A DNA stretch of 64,000 bases from SFWF01 sp045539925 (GCA_045539925.1 JAZQGH010000007.1:57467-121466), one strand, 5' to 3'. Numbered from the stretch's first letter, positions 34,193-43,716 are shown. Notes: generated by a model not told the origin, from the letters alone. Numbers and translations: made by a program.

Positions 34193-36069
34193 ACCTTTTC
34201 CTCCATTCGTTTCTTATTAAGCCAAATGCTGAGCACCGACACATCTGAGGGGCTTACCCCCGAAATACGGGATGCCTGCGCAATATTTTCGGGGCGGACC
34301 TTGTTAAGCTTTTCCCGAGCCTCTAAGCGCAGTCCATCTATCTTGCTGTAATCGGTATCGGCAGGGAGTTTTCGGTTTTCCAGCTTTAACATATCCTCAA
34401 CCTGCGCCTGCTGACGGGCAATATATCCCTCATACTTTATTTCGGTCTCTACCTTAAGGCAGACCTCATAGGGCAGTTCTTCTCTTTGGGGGTCGAACTC
34501 GGCAAGGTCGAAATAAGACACCTCGGGGCGTTTTATAAGCTCCGCCATTTTAATGCCTGTGGAAAGTGGGGTAGTGCCAAGTGCGGTAAGCTTTTCATTT
34601 ATAGCCTCCGAGGGAGCGAGGGTAAGCCTTCTGACCCTTTCTATCTCCCGTTCCTTGCTATTCTTACGGGCAAGGAATTTTTCGTAGGTCTCGCTGTCTA
34701 TAAGTCCCACTTCAAAGCCTATGGGCATAAGTCTTTCGTCGGCGTTATCCTGACGGAGGAGCAGACGGTATTCGCTTCTGGAGGTCATCATACGGTAGGG
34801 GTCGGCACAGCCCTTGGTTACAAGGTCGTCGATAAGGGTGCCTATATAAGAAGAGGCGCGGGAGAGCACCAGCGGCTCTTTTCCCATATTCTTTCTTGCG
34901 GCATTTATTCCTGCAACAAGTCCCTGTGCCGCCGCCTCCTCATAACCCGAGGAGCCGTTGAACTGACCTGCACCGTAAAGACCCTCGTGGTCCTTAAATT
35001 CGAGGGAAGCCGCAAGGGCTAAGGGGTCAACGCAGTCATATTCGATAGCGTAGGCATTGCGCATAATCTCAACATTTTCAAGACCCTTTATGGAGTGATA
35101 TATCTCTATCTGCACCTCTTCGGGAAGAGAAGAGGACATACCCTGAAGATACATTTCTTCGGTATCTGCACCGCAGGGCTCAATAAAAAGCTGATGCCGT
35201 TTTTTATCGGCAAAGCGCATAATCTTATCCTCGATAGAGGGACAATAACGAGGTCCCACGCCCTCGATAACTCCTGAATAGAGGGGTGAGCGGTGAATAT
35301 TATCAAGAATTACCTGCTTGGTATTATCGTTAGTATAGCTTATATGACAGACCACACTGTTTTCGGGAGTTTTTTCGGTTTTATATGAAAAAGGAATGAT
35401 TTTCTCGTCGCCGGGCTGTACCTCAAGCTCTGAAAAATCGATAGAAGAACGGAGAACTCGGGCGGGCGTACCTGTTTTAAAACGGCGGAGAGGGATATTA
35501 AGCTTTTTAAGGGCATCACTTAGTCCCTCGGCGGCAAAAAGCCCGTCGGGTCCGCCTGAATAGTTTACTTCACCCACGAAAATCCTTCCCGCAAGGAAGG
35601 TGCCCGTTGCAAGAATAACCGTTTTGCAGAGATAATCTGCACCAAGACGGGTTACACAGTGCCAACCGTCCGTATCCTTAGTAAGGTCTGTAACCTCAGC
35701 CTGCTTGAGTATCAGATTTTCCTGAAGCTCGACAGTGTGCTTCATAAGGGCGGTATACGCCTTGCGGTCTATCTGGGCGCGGAGAGAATGTACCGCAGGG
35801 CCTTTGCCTAAATTGAGCATACGGCTCTGGAGGGTTGTTTTATCGGCGGCAACACCCATTTCTCCGCCGAGGGCATCTATTTCGCGGACAAGATGTCCCT
35901 TTGCGGTGCCCCCGATAGAGGGGTTGCAGGGCATATTGCCTACCGAATCGAGATTTATGCAAAACATTACCGTTTTCTGACCAAGTCTTGCGGCGGCAAG
36001 AGCAGCCTCTATGCCCGCGTGACCTGCGCCGATTACGGCAACATCAAAATTTCCTGCAAAGTAGTTCAA
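34189..36069 (-). CDS. mnmG: tRNA uridine-5-carboxymethylaminomethyl modification enzyme MnmG
   Basis: 626 aa if started at the TTG at 36069, which has AAGGA upstream and gives the usual MnmG length; the open frame extends about 39 codons further back through a hairpin repeat. FAD motif VIGAGHAGIEAALAAARLG, MPCNPSIGGTAKGHLVREID and GRCPS-type motif GVGPRYCPSIEDKI are present. With MnmE it builds the cmnm5 group on wobble uridine of tRNAs, in the cytosol. Confidence 0.95.
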   Translation of the reverse strand: MNYFAGNFDVAVIGAGHAGIEAALAAARLGQKTVMFCINLDSVGNMPCNPSIGGTAKGHLVREIDALGGEMGVAADKTTLQSRMLNLGKGPAVHSLRAQIDRKAYTALMKHTVELQENLILKQAEVTDLTKDTDGWHCVTRLGADYLCKTVILATGTFLAGRIFVGEVNYSGGPDGLFAAEGLSDALKKLNIPLRRFKTGTPARVLRSSIDFSELEVQPGDEKIIPFSYKTEKTPENSVVCHISYTNDNTKQVILDNIHRSPLYSGVIEGVGPRYCPSIEDKIMRFADKKRHQLFIEPCGADTEEMYLQGMSSSLPEEVQIEIYHSIKGLENVEIMRNAYAIEYDCVDPLALAASLEFKDHEGLYGAGQFNGSSGYEEAAAQGLVAGINAARKNMGKEPLVLSRASSYIGTLIDDLVTKGCADPYRMMTSRSEYRLLLRQDNADERLMPIGFEVGLIDSETYEKFLARKNSKEREIERVRRLTLAPSEAINEKLTALGTTPLSTGIKMAELIKRPEVSYFDLAEFDPQREELPYEVCLKVETEIKYEGYIARQQAQVEDMLKLENRKLPADTDYSKIDGLRLEAREKLNKVRPENIAQASRISGVSPSDVSVLSIWLNKKRMEEKV

Positions 36070-36096
36070 AATCTGACCGTTCCTTTCTAAAAACTT

Positions 36097-36200
36097 AGGT
36101 TTGAAAGAAAATTGTTTGTAGTGCAGTTTTGAAGCGAGCGGTGCCGTATAAAATACTGCCCCGAGCGAAAGACGCGCTACAGACAATTTTACTCAAACTT
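36097..36200. repeat. long imperfect inverted repeat between mnmE and mnmG
   Basis: The outer arms (36100-36124 and 36172-36197) pair as TTTGA...AAAATTGT.TGTAG.GC against GC.CTACA.ACAATTTT...TCAAA. An inner GC-rich stem sits around GAGCGGTGCCGTAT / ATACTGCCCCGAGC. It lies 1 base after the mnmE stop on the minus strand and could be a small mobile repeat or a regulatory hairpin in the mnmE-mnmG transcript. Confidence 0.65.
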
Positions 36201-36201
36201 A

Positions 36202-37572
36202 TTATTTTCCGACGCAGAAGCGACGGAATACCTCATCTGCCACTTCGTTAGTTACCCGTTTTCCGTCAAAGGTATAAAGCAGTGACAGTGCCTCGTCTAC
36301 GCAAACACCTACTGCGTCTATTGTAAAGCCCGAGGCTAAAAGCCTTTCAGCCTCAAGAACTGCATCGTATGCCTTTTGGGCTAAATCACGCTGACGCTCA
36401 CTGAGAAGCACTGCGGCGGCAGGGTCTAGCCTGTCGGCACCTGTGAGGGATTTTATCATAGTGATAAGCTCCTCCTCCCCTGCGCCCTTCTTTGCCGAGA
36501 TATAAACGGTTTTAAAGCCCTCAAAATCCTTTTCGGTAAGACAGCCACCCCTGTCGGTCTTATTAAGAAGAATTACGGTGCTGTCAGGGTCCAGCAGAGA
36601 AATTATCTCTCTGTCATCACTGTCGAGAGGTGCTGAGCTGTCGAAAACGGCAAGAACCAGCTGAGATGTGGCAATTCGCTCCTTTGCGAGGTCTACGCCC
36701 ACCCCTTCGACGGTGTCGTCGGTCTGTCTGATGCCTGCAGTATCGGCAAGGATAAGCGTAAGTCCGCCGAAGTTTACGGTGTTTTCTATAACATCTCGGG
36801 TTGTACCCGCAATATCTGTAACTATGGAGCGCCTTTCTCTGGACAGCATATTCATAAGGGTGGATTTTCCCACATTGGGTTTGCCCACAATGGCGGTAAC
36901 AACGCCCTCACGCACAACCCTTCCTGCATCAAAGGTGGAAAGCAGACCGCTTAGCCCTTCCCTCGCCCCTTTAAGCAGACGGCTGAAGTTTTCGGGCATA
37001 AGCTCGGGCAGGTCCTCGTCGGGATAGTCGCTGTAGGCGGCAAAATCGGCAGACAGCTCTAAGAGGAGAGCCTCTATCCTGTCTATCTCCTGACCTGTTT
37101 TTCCCTGCTTTGCGGCAAGCTGAAGCCGAAGCTCTTCACCGCTTTTTGCCGAAATAAGACCCATAACGCTTTCTGCCTTTATAAGGTCGAGCTTACCGTT
37201 TAAAAAGGCGCGTTTTGTGAATTCTCCTGGGGCTGCCATAACCGCACCTGCGCCAAGCACTGCACGAAGCACCGCTGAAGTGACAAATCTTCCCCCGTGG
37301 CAGGAAAGCTCACACACATTTTCACCCGTATAGCTTTTCGGGGCGATAAAAACGGTAGCAACCGCCTCATCAATAGGCTCGTCCCCGTCAAAAACAGTTC
37401 CGAAAAGGGCGGTATAGCCCGATATTTCGCAGAGCTTTTTGCCCGACACACTTTTAAAAACCTTGTCGGCAATATTTATGGCATCTCTGCCCGAAATGCG
37501 TATTACACCTATTCCGCCCTCTCCTGCTGGGGTAGAAATTGCGGCTACGGTCTTTTCACTCAAGGAATTCAC
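36202..37572 (-). CDS. mnmE: tRNA modification GTPase MnmE
   Basis: 456 aa. N-terminal folate-binding domain (AGEGGIGVIRISG), G motifs GKPNVGKSTLMN (about 230), DTAGIRQ and NKTD, and the C-terminal FCVGK with the essential Cys. It works with MnmG on tRNA wobble uridines. In most Firmicutes jag, yidC and rnpA lie just upstream; here that neighbourhood is replaced by a degraded region. Confidence 0.96.
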   Translation of the reverse strand: MNSLSEKTVAAISTPAGEGGIGVIRISGRDAINIADKVFKSVSGKKLCEISGYTALFGTVFDGDEPIDEAVATVFIAPKSYTGENVCELSCHGGRFVTSAVLRAVLGAGAVMAAPGEFTKRAFLNGKLDLIKAESVMGLISAKSGEELRLQLAAKQGKTGQEIDRIEALLLELSADFAAYSDYPDEDLPELMPENFSRLLKGAREGLSGLLSTFDAGRVVREGVVTAIVGKPNVGKSTLMNMLSRERRSIVTDIAGTTRDVIENTVNFGGLTLILADTAGIRQTDDTVEGVGVDLAKERIATSQLVLAVFDSSAPLDSDDREIISLLDPDSTVILLNKTDRGGCLTEKDFEGFKTVYISAKKGAGEEELITMIKSLTGADRLDPAAAVLLSERQRDLAQKAYDAVLEAERLLASGFTIDAVGVCVDEALSLLYTFDGKRVTNEVADEVFRRFCVGK

Positions 37573-37595
37573 CTCTTTTGTTATTCTAAATAATT

Positions 37596-37624
37596 ATTTT
37601 ATCATATAATGCCGATTTTAGCAA
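37596..37624 (-). promoter_or_regulatory. mnmE promoter
   Basis: Minus strand TTGCTA (37624-37619), 17 bases, TAAAAT (37601-37596), about 25 bases before the start. Confidence 0.6.
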
Positions 37625-37649
37625 TATAAATAGCTGTTTTTCTTAAGCA

Positions 37650-38022
37650 TTAGGGATAACGGATTAGGGAAAAGGGGATTTTCATTTTATTATCTATCTT
37701 ACCGTATATCGTCTGTTCTCTGTCCGCTGACGACTGTCCACCAATGTTAAATCTGTATTAAGTTTTTTTGATGTTTGCATAGTAATATAATTTGATCCTC
37801 TGGTATTAACTGAAAAACGGAGTGAATTATATTTTCAGTAAAAACAAAAAACCTATGCCGTACACCTTCTTATTATCGAGCAGCTTCGCGATGTGGATAG
37901 CTGTCTGCTTTATTTCGAAAGCTTTATGCGTGCCGTCTGCACCCCCGAAACTGTTTTTGAGACCCTGCGTTCCCTTGCAATAAACGTGGGAGGGGCAGAG
38001 GCAAAGGCAGTTTAACTTCGGT
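37650..38022. other. degraded intergenic region upstream of mnmE
   Basis: It begins with a TTAGGGAAAAGGGG-type repeat (37656-37680) also seen at 32.58, 56.75 and 61.86 kb. A start-less open stretch (about 37843-38016, plus) ends in LAINVGGAEAKAV and looks like the tail of a decayed gene I cannot identify. No complete gene is visible. Confidence 0.45.
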
Positions 38023-38121
38023 ATGTTTAATCAAATTGCCATTTACTGGATAAGCTCCCCTGTCGTTGCGGGTATAACGACCTATGCTGTTGCTTTTTTA
38101 ACCCACAACTATTTTTCATAA
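38023..38121 (+). CDS. possible 32-aa hydrophobic peptide
   Basis: ATG to TAA encoding a 32-residue, single-helix peptide (ISSPVVAGITTYAVAFL core) directly followed by a strong terminator. There is no good ribosome site upstream. It may be a real small membrane peptide of toxin or holin type, or the tail of the decayed gene before it. Confidence 0.25.
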   Translation: MFNQIAIYWISSPVVAGITTYAVAFLTHNYFS

Positions 38122-38162
38122 AAAGAGCAAGACCAAACGGTGCGTTTGGTCTTTCTCTTTTT
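38120..38162 (+). terminator. terminator before the AraC regulator
   Basis: 20-bp stem AAAAAGAGCAAGACCAAACG (38120-38139) with its complement at 38143-38162 (one mismatch), loop GTG. Confidence 0.8.
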
Positions 38163-38203
38163 ATGAAAATATGGTATTATTAAACAAATAAAACGAGAGG
38201 TAG

Positions 38204-39034
38204 GTGGACACCATCTTACTGCAGGAGCACAGCAAAGCTTCCGCTTCGGTGGAAGGCTCTTCCATAATAGACCTTAACAGTTGCGGACTCTGCCGCAACG
38301 ACAAAACTGCCAAAAGGTTTGATACAGACGAATATGTTCTTATATACATTCGTATAGGTGCGGGAGATTTTTCTTTGGGAAGCCGTGTTGTTCCCCTTTT
38401 TACAGGAGATTTTATTATCGGACGCACAGGAGAAGCTAAAAGCTTCGTTCCAGATACCGCTGAGGTTTGCGAGTATTATTATTTTTCCTTTGATGGGCGT
38501 TTTTCCACAGATATACTAACTGTTTTAAAGCTTGCGGGCAGAGATAAATACTTTGTGGGACACGATAACGAGCTCACCTCCGCTCTCGACAAAATTGTGG
38601 CAGAATTCGAAAAAAAGGATTCCATTTCTCCCGTTGTAAGCTCGGCTCTGCTAGTGGCTGCGCTTGGCGATATGTCCCGTCTCGCTATACATATTTTCCC
38701 CCACGACCAGTCAAAGGGCTACGACAAGATAGCCCCTGCACTAAGCTCCATAAACTCCGACTGCACAAGCAAACTGGGTGTGGATGACTATGCCAAGATG
38801 TGCAATCTTTCCACCTCCTACTTTACCCACCTTTTCACCAAGATTACAGGTTTTTCCCCAATGGAATACAAGCAGCTTCAACGCATAAACATTGCAAAAA
38901 ATCTGCTTTCGACCACAAACCTTTCCATTAAGGAAATATCTACCGTTATTGGCTTTAAGGATCCGCTTTATTTTGGCAGATGCTTTAAGCAGTCTACAGG
39001 ACAAACTCCATCAGGGTATAGAGCTAAAAAATAA
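38204..39034 (+). CDS. AraC-family transcriptional regulator
   Basis: 276 aa, GTG start at 38204 with GAGAGG close upstream; the exact start is uncertain. N-terminal cupin-like sensor (LIYIRIGAGDFSLG, FTGDFIIGRTGEAKSF) and two C-terminal helix-turn-helix units (LGVDDYAKMCNLSTSYFTHL, then LSIKEISTVIGFKDPLYFGR) with the closing TGQTPSGYR. Probably senses a sugar or metabolite; no target operon is adjacent. Confidence 0.88.
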   Translation: MDTILLQEHSKASASVEGSSIIDLNSCGLCRNDKTAKRFDTDEYVLIYIRIGAGDFSLGSRVVPLFTGDFIIGRTGEAKSFVPDTAEVCEYYYFSFDGRFSTDILTVLKLAGRDKYFVGHDNELTSALDKIVAEFEKKDSISPVVSSALLVAALGDMSRLAIHIFPHDQSKGYDKIAPALSSINSDCTSKLGVDDYAKMCNLSTSYFTHLFTKITGFSPMEYKQLQRINIAKNLLSTTNLSIKEISTVIGFKDPLYFGRCFKQSTGQTPSGYRAKK

Positions 39035-39295
39035 GTGTGCCCGTTGTTGCACCTTCCTTACGGAGGGTACAACAATTATATTCGCCTACTTGAACGAAGG
39101 TCAAATATAACTCTATACACAGAAAACACAGTCAAGCCACTTTGTCACAGGCCGCCTTAAAAAATGAAAATATTTAGTGATAATCAAGACGAAAACCACG
39201 GTAAACGCTGACGCGTACCGTGGTTTTTTAACACAGAATACCGCAAAATTTTCGCATTTTAAGCGAAATTGCTCTATGGAGTGTGTACCCTTGTT
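39035..39295. other. intergenic region with two hairpins between the AraC gene and serS
   Basis: A hairpin near 39046-39078 (TTGTTGCACC / GGGTACAACAA) probably ends the AraC transcript. A second, AAAACCACGGTA (39192-39203) / TACCGTGGTTTT (39216-39227), followed by T-run, can terminate either strand ahead of the serS stop. Nothing else is recognised. Confidence 0.6.
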
Positions 39296-40567
39296 TTATT
39301 TTATTATATCGCAGCCCATATACTTGCGAAGTGCTTCGGGAACGGTAACAGAGCCGTCCTCATTCTGGAAGTTTTCGAGAATTGCGGCGACTGTTCTGCC
39401 TACTGCAACGCCCGAGCCGTTAAGGGTATGAACGTGCTGAGCCTTATCCTTAGGAGTTTTCTTAAAACGGATAGAACCACGGCGAGCCTGATAGTCCTCA
39501 AAGTTAGAGCAGGAAGAAATCTCAACATATCTGCCGTAGGAGGGCATCCATACCTCAATATCGTAGGTCTTTGCAGAAGAGAAGCCTAAATCACCTGTGC
39601 AGAGGCAAACAACCCTGTAGGGAAGTCCTAATCCTGCGAGAACTCTTTCTGCGTCGGCGGTAAGCTTTTCAAGCTCATCGTAAGAGGTCTCGGGATCGGC
39701 AAACTTAACAAGCTCTACCTTGTTGAACTGATGCTGACGGATAAGTCCTCTGGTATCTCTGCCCGCACTACCTGCCTCGGCGCGGAAGCAAGCCGAATAT
39801 GCGCAGTATTTAATGGGAAGCTGAGCACCGTCTAAAATTTCGTCGCGGTGCATATTGGTAACGGGCACCTCGGCGGTGGGGATAAGGAAATATTCACCGT
39901 TTGAAAGCTTGAAAGCATCCTCCTCGAATTTGGGGAGCTGACCTGTAGCGGTCATAGATGCGCGGTTAGCCATAAAGGGAGGAAGAATTTCGGTATAGCC
40001 GTGCTCGGTATGGGTGTCGAGGAAATAGGAGATTATTGCACGCTCTAAACGGGCACCGAGACCCTTATAGAAATGGAAACGGGTGCCTGTAACCTTGGCA
40101 GCGGTCTCGGGGTCTAAGATGCCGAGATTCTGTCCGATGTCCCAGTGAGCCTTAGGCTCAAAGGTGAAGCTTTTGGGTTCTCCGTTTCTTCTTATTTCGG
40201 GATTAGCCGAATCATCTGCACCCACGGGAACGGTGGACGAGGGAATGTTGGGGATGCACAGGAGCAGCTGACGCTGTTTTGCCTCAAGCTCGGACAGCTT
40301 GGTGTCGTCTGCCTTGATAGTGTCGGAAATCTCCTTCATTTCGGCAAAAATTGCGGTAACATCCTTGCCCTCTTTCTTATACTGAGGAATAAGCTTGGAA
40401 ACGGCATTCTGCTTAGCCTTAAGTTCCTCAACACTTGAGATTATCTCGCGGCGCTGAACGTCTATAGCCAAAAGCTCGTCTATTTCCTTATCAAGATTAC
40501 CCTGACGGTCACGTACTGCCTGTTTTACTCGTTCGGGGTCCTGTCGTACGGTTTTGATGTCTAACAT
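39296..40567 (-). CDS. serS: seryl-tRNA synthetase
   Basis: 423 aa. An N-terminal coiled-coil arm (about 30-105) is followed by class II motifs: motif 2 CFRAEAGSAGRDTRGLIRQH and motif 3 GVAVGRTVAAILEN. It charges tRNA-Ser. It follows parB by 12 bases with no T-box leader, so it is expressed as part of the parA-parB-serS unit. Confidence 0.97.
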   Translation of the reverse strand: MLDIKTVRQDPERVKQAVRDRQGNLDKEIDELLAIDVQRREIISSVEELKAKQNAVSKLIPQYKKEGKDVTAIFAEMKEISDTIKADDTKLSELEAKQRQLLLCIPNIPSSTVPVGADDSANPEIRRNGEPKSFTFEPKAHWDIGQNLGILDPETAAKVTGTRFHFYKGLGARLERAIISYFLDTHTEHGYTEILPPFMANRASMTATGQLPKFEEDAFKLSNGEYFLIPTAEVPVTNMHRDEILDGAQLPIKYCAYSACFRAEAGSAGRDTRGLIRQHQFNKVELVKFADPETSYDELEKLTADAERVLAGLGLPYRVVCLCTGDLGFSSAKTYDIEVWMPSYGRYVEISSCSNFEDYQARRGSIRFKKTPKDKAQHVHTLNGSGVAVGRTVAAILENFQNEDGSVTVPEALRKYMGCDIIK

Positions 40568-40579
40568 TTTTATATCTCC

Positions 40580-41422
40580 TTACTCTGTAAGTCTTTTTGC
40601 AAAATCTTCCAGCTCTTTTTTGCTGTAAAACTCGATTGTGATGGTGCCCTTGCCCTTATTGCCCTTGGGGGTTATCTTAACAGTCCTTCCAAGCTCATTT
40701 TTTATAGAAAGTTCAACCTCTTTATAGAAGGTGTCGGGCTTTTCCTGCGTTTTCTTTTTGGGTGCTGTCTTTGCGGACTTAAGCATCTGTTCGAGTTCTC
40801 TCACCGAGGCGCCTTGGGTGGCGGCTTTAAGCATATCTGCCCTGAGAGCCGAGCCCTTTTCGGCCGAAAGCAGTGCCCTTGCATGACCTGCCGAGATTTT
40901 ACCCTCACGAAGAAGCTCGGTCTCGCTTGGAGAAAGCTCTAAAAGACGAAGTGTGTTTGCAACAGCCGAACGGGATTTACCCATTGCCTCGGCAACCTGC
41001 TCCTGCGTCAGTCCATATGAGACCATAAGGGAACGGTAGCCCATAGCCTCTTCTACCGCGTTTAAATCTTCACGCTGTAGGTTTTCTATGAGGGCAACCT
41101 CCATCACCTCACGCTCGTCCATCTCGCGGATGACTACGGGTACGGTGCGAAGCTCTGCCATACGGCAGGCACGCCAGCGGCGTTCACCTGCGATTATTTC
41201 ATATCCGCCCGCAAGCTTTGTGCGGACAAGTATAGGCTGTAAAAGTCCGTGCTTTTTAATCGAATCGGCAAGTTCTGCCAGAGCCTGCTCGTCAAAATCT
41301 TTTCGGGGCTGGTCGCGGTTAGGCTCTATTTCAGATAGCATTACCTCGGTTATGCTGCTGTCGTCACTGTTTATATCGAAGAGGGAGTCGAGCCCTCTGC
41401 CAAGACCTTTTTTATCTGCCAT
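40580..41422 (-). CDS. parB: chromosome partition protein ParB (Spo0J)
   Basis: 280 aa. EPNRDQPRKDFDEQAL, IIAGERRWRACRMAEL and the CTP-binding ALIENLQREDLNAVEEA are present, with helix-turn-helix TQEQVAEAMGKSRSAVANTL and a C-terminal dimer domain. It spreads from parS sites near the origin as a CTP-driven clamp. Five bases separate it from parA. I found no consensus parS in the window. Confidence 0.95.
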   Translation of the reverse strand: MADKKGLGRGLDSLFDINSDDSSITEVMLSEIEPNRDQPRKDFDEQALAELADSIKKHGLLQPILVRTKLAGGYEIIAGERRWRACRMAELRTVPVVIREMDEREVMEVALIENLQREDLNAVEEAMGYRSLMVSYGLTQEQVAEAMGKSRSAVANTLRLLELSPSETELLREGKISAGHARALLSAEKGSALRADMLKAATQGASVRELEQMLKSAKTAPKKKTQEKPDTFYKEVELSIKNELGRTVKITPKGNKGKGTITIEFYSKKELEDFAKRLTE

Positions 41423-41427
41423 AAGGC

Positions 41428-42195
41428 TTAACCTCCGTTTCTCTTTATAAACTCTGCCGCAAGGTCGTCGTATGCGCGGCCACCCTTGTTTTTAGGGTCG
41501 TAATACTGAATGGGCTTTCCGTGGCTTGGTGCCTCAGACAGACGCACTGCTCGGGGAATTGTGGTTGCAAAAAGCTCCCTCTTAAAGAACTTTTTAACCT
41601 CTGCCACTACCTGCTGAGTAAGGTTTAGTCTGCCGTCGAACATTGTGAGGAGAATGCCCTCAATCTCGATACGGGGATTGTAGACCCTTTTTACCTGACG
41701 GACTGTACCGATAAGCTGAGAAAGTCCCTCCAGCGCGAAATATTCGCACTGAATGGGCACCAGCACCGTATCCGACGCACACAGGGCATTTATGGTAATA
41801 AGTCCCAGAGAAGGGGGACAGTCGATAAAAATAAAGTTGTAATTCGGTTTTATAAGACAGAGTGCATTTTTCAGCTGAGCCTCACGCTCATTTATAGAAA
41901 TAAGCTCTACCTCGGCACCTGCAAGGTCCATATTACAGGGGATTATGTCCACCCCGTCAAACTTGGTTTTGATGATAGCGTTTTCTGCCTTTGCCTTGCC
42001 TATAAGCAGGTCGTAAACCGAGAGCTCTAATCTCTGCTTGTCCACACCGAAGGCAGAGGTAGTGTTTCCCTGAGGGTCGGCATCCACAATAAGAACCTTT
42101 TTTCCCAGTTTTCCGACGCCTGCAGAAAGATTTACGGCGGTGGTGGTTTTGCCTACTCCGCCCTTCTGATTAACAACCGAGATAATCTTTCCCAT
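41428..42195 (-). CDS. parA: chromosome partition ATPase ParA (Soj)
   Basis: 255 aa. The deviant Walker A is NQKGGVGKTTTAVNLS (about 9-24), followed by VDADPQGN, IDCPPSLGLI and PIQCEYFALEGLSQL. With ParB it segregates origins and, in sporeformers, links replication to sporulation. AAGGAGGG precedes the ATG. Confidence 0.97.
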   Translation of the reverse strand: MGKIISVVNQKGGVGKTTTAVNLSAGVGKLGKKVLIVDADPQGNTTSAFGVDKQRLELSVYDLLIGKAKAENAIIKTKFDGVDIIPCNMDLAGAEVELISINEREAQLKNALCLIKPNYNFIFIDCPPSLGLITINALCASDTVLVPIQCEYFALEGLSQLIGTVRQVKRVYNPRIEIEGILLTMFDGRLNLTQQVVAEVKKFFKRELFATTIPRAVRLSEAPSHGKPIQYYDPKNKGGRAYDDLAAEFIKRNGG

Positions 42196-42228
42196 ATCTG
42201 CCCTCCTTGCATATTTAATGTAACAAAT

Positions 42229-42257
42229 ATTATATCAAATCAGAATCAAAAAAGCAA
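42229..42257 (-). promoter_or_regulatory. parA-parB-serS promoter
   Basis: Minus strand TTGCTT (42257-42252), 17 bases, TATAAT (42234-42229). Confidence 0.75.
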
Positions 42258-42297
42258 CCATATTTAATTGGAGCAATCTGCATACAGCTGCTGGTTT

Positions 42298-43716
42298 TTA
42301 TTGTTTATCTTCCACGATATTATTTATCCATACACCTTTTTTAACTAAAACTGCACCCACACAGCATTTTATTACCTCAATAAGCTGAATACATATATAC
42401 ATAGGTATTATGGGCATATCGGTAAAACGGGATAAAACAAATGCTAAAGGTACTGCTACACCCCAGGTGAAGCCACAGTCGAACACAAAGGTTATAAGGG
42501 TCTTTCCACCTGACCGCAATGCAAAATAACAGCCGTGAGCAAAGGCAAAGAAGGGCATAAGCACACCTACTACATAGAGCAGACTTGTAGCAATGTCTCT
42601 GACCGTTTGTGCGGTATTATACATAAGGGGTATAACGGGTGCCAGAGCTATAAGCAGTCCGCTCATTACAAAGCAGGTAGCAATCGAAAGGCTGAGCAGT
42701 CTCCAGACCGTCACCTTTGCCCTGCTAACCTCGTTTGCGCCCAACTGCTGACCGACCATAATGGCAATAGCGTTACCCATAGACAAAAACACCACATTAA
42801 AGAGATTGTTTGCCGTAGTAGCTATATTAGAGGCAGCAACCACCTCAAGACCTCTCATCGAATAGCACTGCGAAAGCACTGCCATACCCAAAGACCATAA
42901 AAACTCGTTAATAAGCAGTGGTGAACCCTTTTTACCTATATCGGAAAGCAAGGGTGCAGGAATTCTGAAGCTTCTGTAAAGCCCTCTCACAAAGGGATAC
43001 TTTGCACTTTTTTTGTGGACATAAACAATAATTATTGCCGCTTCGGCAAAACGCGACATAACCGTCGATATTGCCGCGCCAACAACTCCCAAAGGCGCAA
43101 AGGGCAAAAACGCAAGTCCCACGTTACCGAAGATAAGGATATAGTTAAAAATAAGATTTATTCCTATTGCAGAAACGCTGGCTATCATAGGAATTTTAGT
43201 TTCCCCCAGCTCACGAAGAGTACTGCCGTAGGACTGGGAAATTCCAAAGGGCAAAAGTCCTATCAGCATAACCTTAATATAATCCCTGCCAAAGCCGAGA
43301 GTTGCTGCAGCATCCTCTGCCGAGGTGCCCTCTGCAAGATACATAGATATAAGCTTGTCGGGCACAGCGAGAAACACAGCGAGGGCGATTATAACCATCC
43401 CAATGGCGATATAAAGCTTCATACGAAAGCAGTGACGGATACCGTCGTTATCTCCCGCTCCTGCATACTGGGTAGCAAAAATACCTGCACCCGCAAGTCC
43501 GCCGAATATACATAGATAGAATATAAACAGTAGCTGATTTGCCACCGCAACTGCAGACATCTGCAGAGTTCCGATTGCTCCGACCATTACATTGTCCACA
43601 AGACTTACTGCATTTGTAACGGTGTTCTGAATAACTATGGGAAGCAAAATCGTAACTACCCTGCCGTAAAAAGCTTTATCTCCTATTATATAGTTTTTAA
43701 GTGAGTTTGTCTGCAT
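42298..43716 (-). CDS. MATE family efflux transporter
   Basis: 472 aa with twelve helices in two halves. AVSLVDNVMVGAIG in the first half and NLFNVVFLSMGNAIAIMVGQ in the second are MATE signatures. It exports drugs or metabolites using a cation gradient. The start overlaps the end of the AraC regulator gene by 20 bases, so both are expressed together. Confidence 0.92.
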   Translation of the reverse strand: MQTNSLKNYIIGDKAFYGRVVTILLPIVIQNTVTNAVSLVDNVMVGAIGTLQMSAVAVANQLLFIFYLCIFGGLAGAGIFATQYAGAGDNDGIRHCFRMKLYIAIGMVIIALAVFLAVPDKLISMYLAEGTSAEDAAATLGFGRDYIKVMLIGLLPFGISQSYGSTLRELGETKIPMIASVSAIGINLIFNYILIFGNVGLAFLPFAPLGVVGAAISTVMSRFAEAAIIIVYVHKKSAKYPFVRGLYRSFRIPAPLLSDIGKKGSPLLINEFLWSLGMAVLSQCYSMRGLEVVAASNIATTANNLFNVVFLSMGNAIAIMVGQQLGANEVSRAKVTVWRLLSLSIATCFVMSGLLIALAPVIPLMYNTAQTVRDIATSLLYVVGVLMPFFAFAHGCYFALRSGGKTLITFVFDCGFTWGVAVPLAFVLSRFTDMPIIPMYICIQLIEVIKCCVGAVLVKKGVWINNIVEDKQ

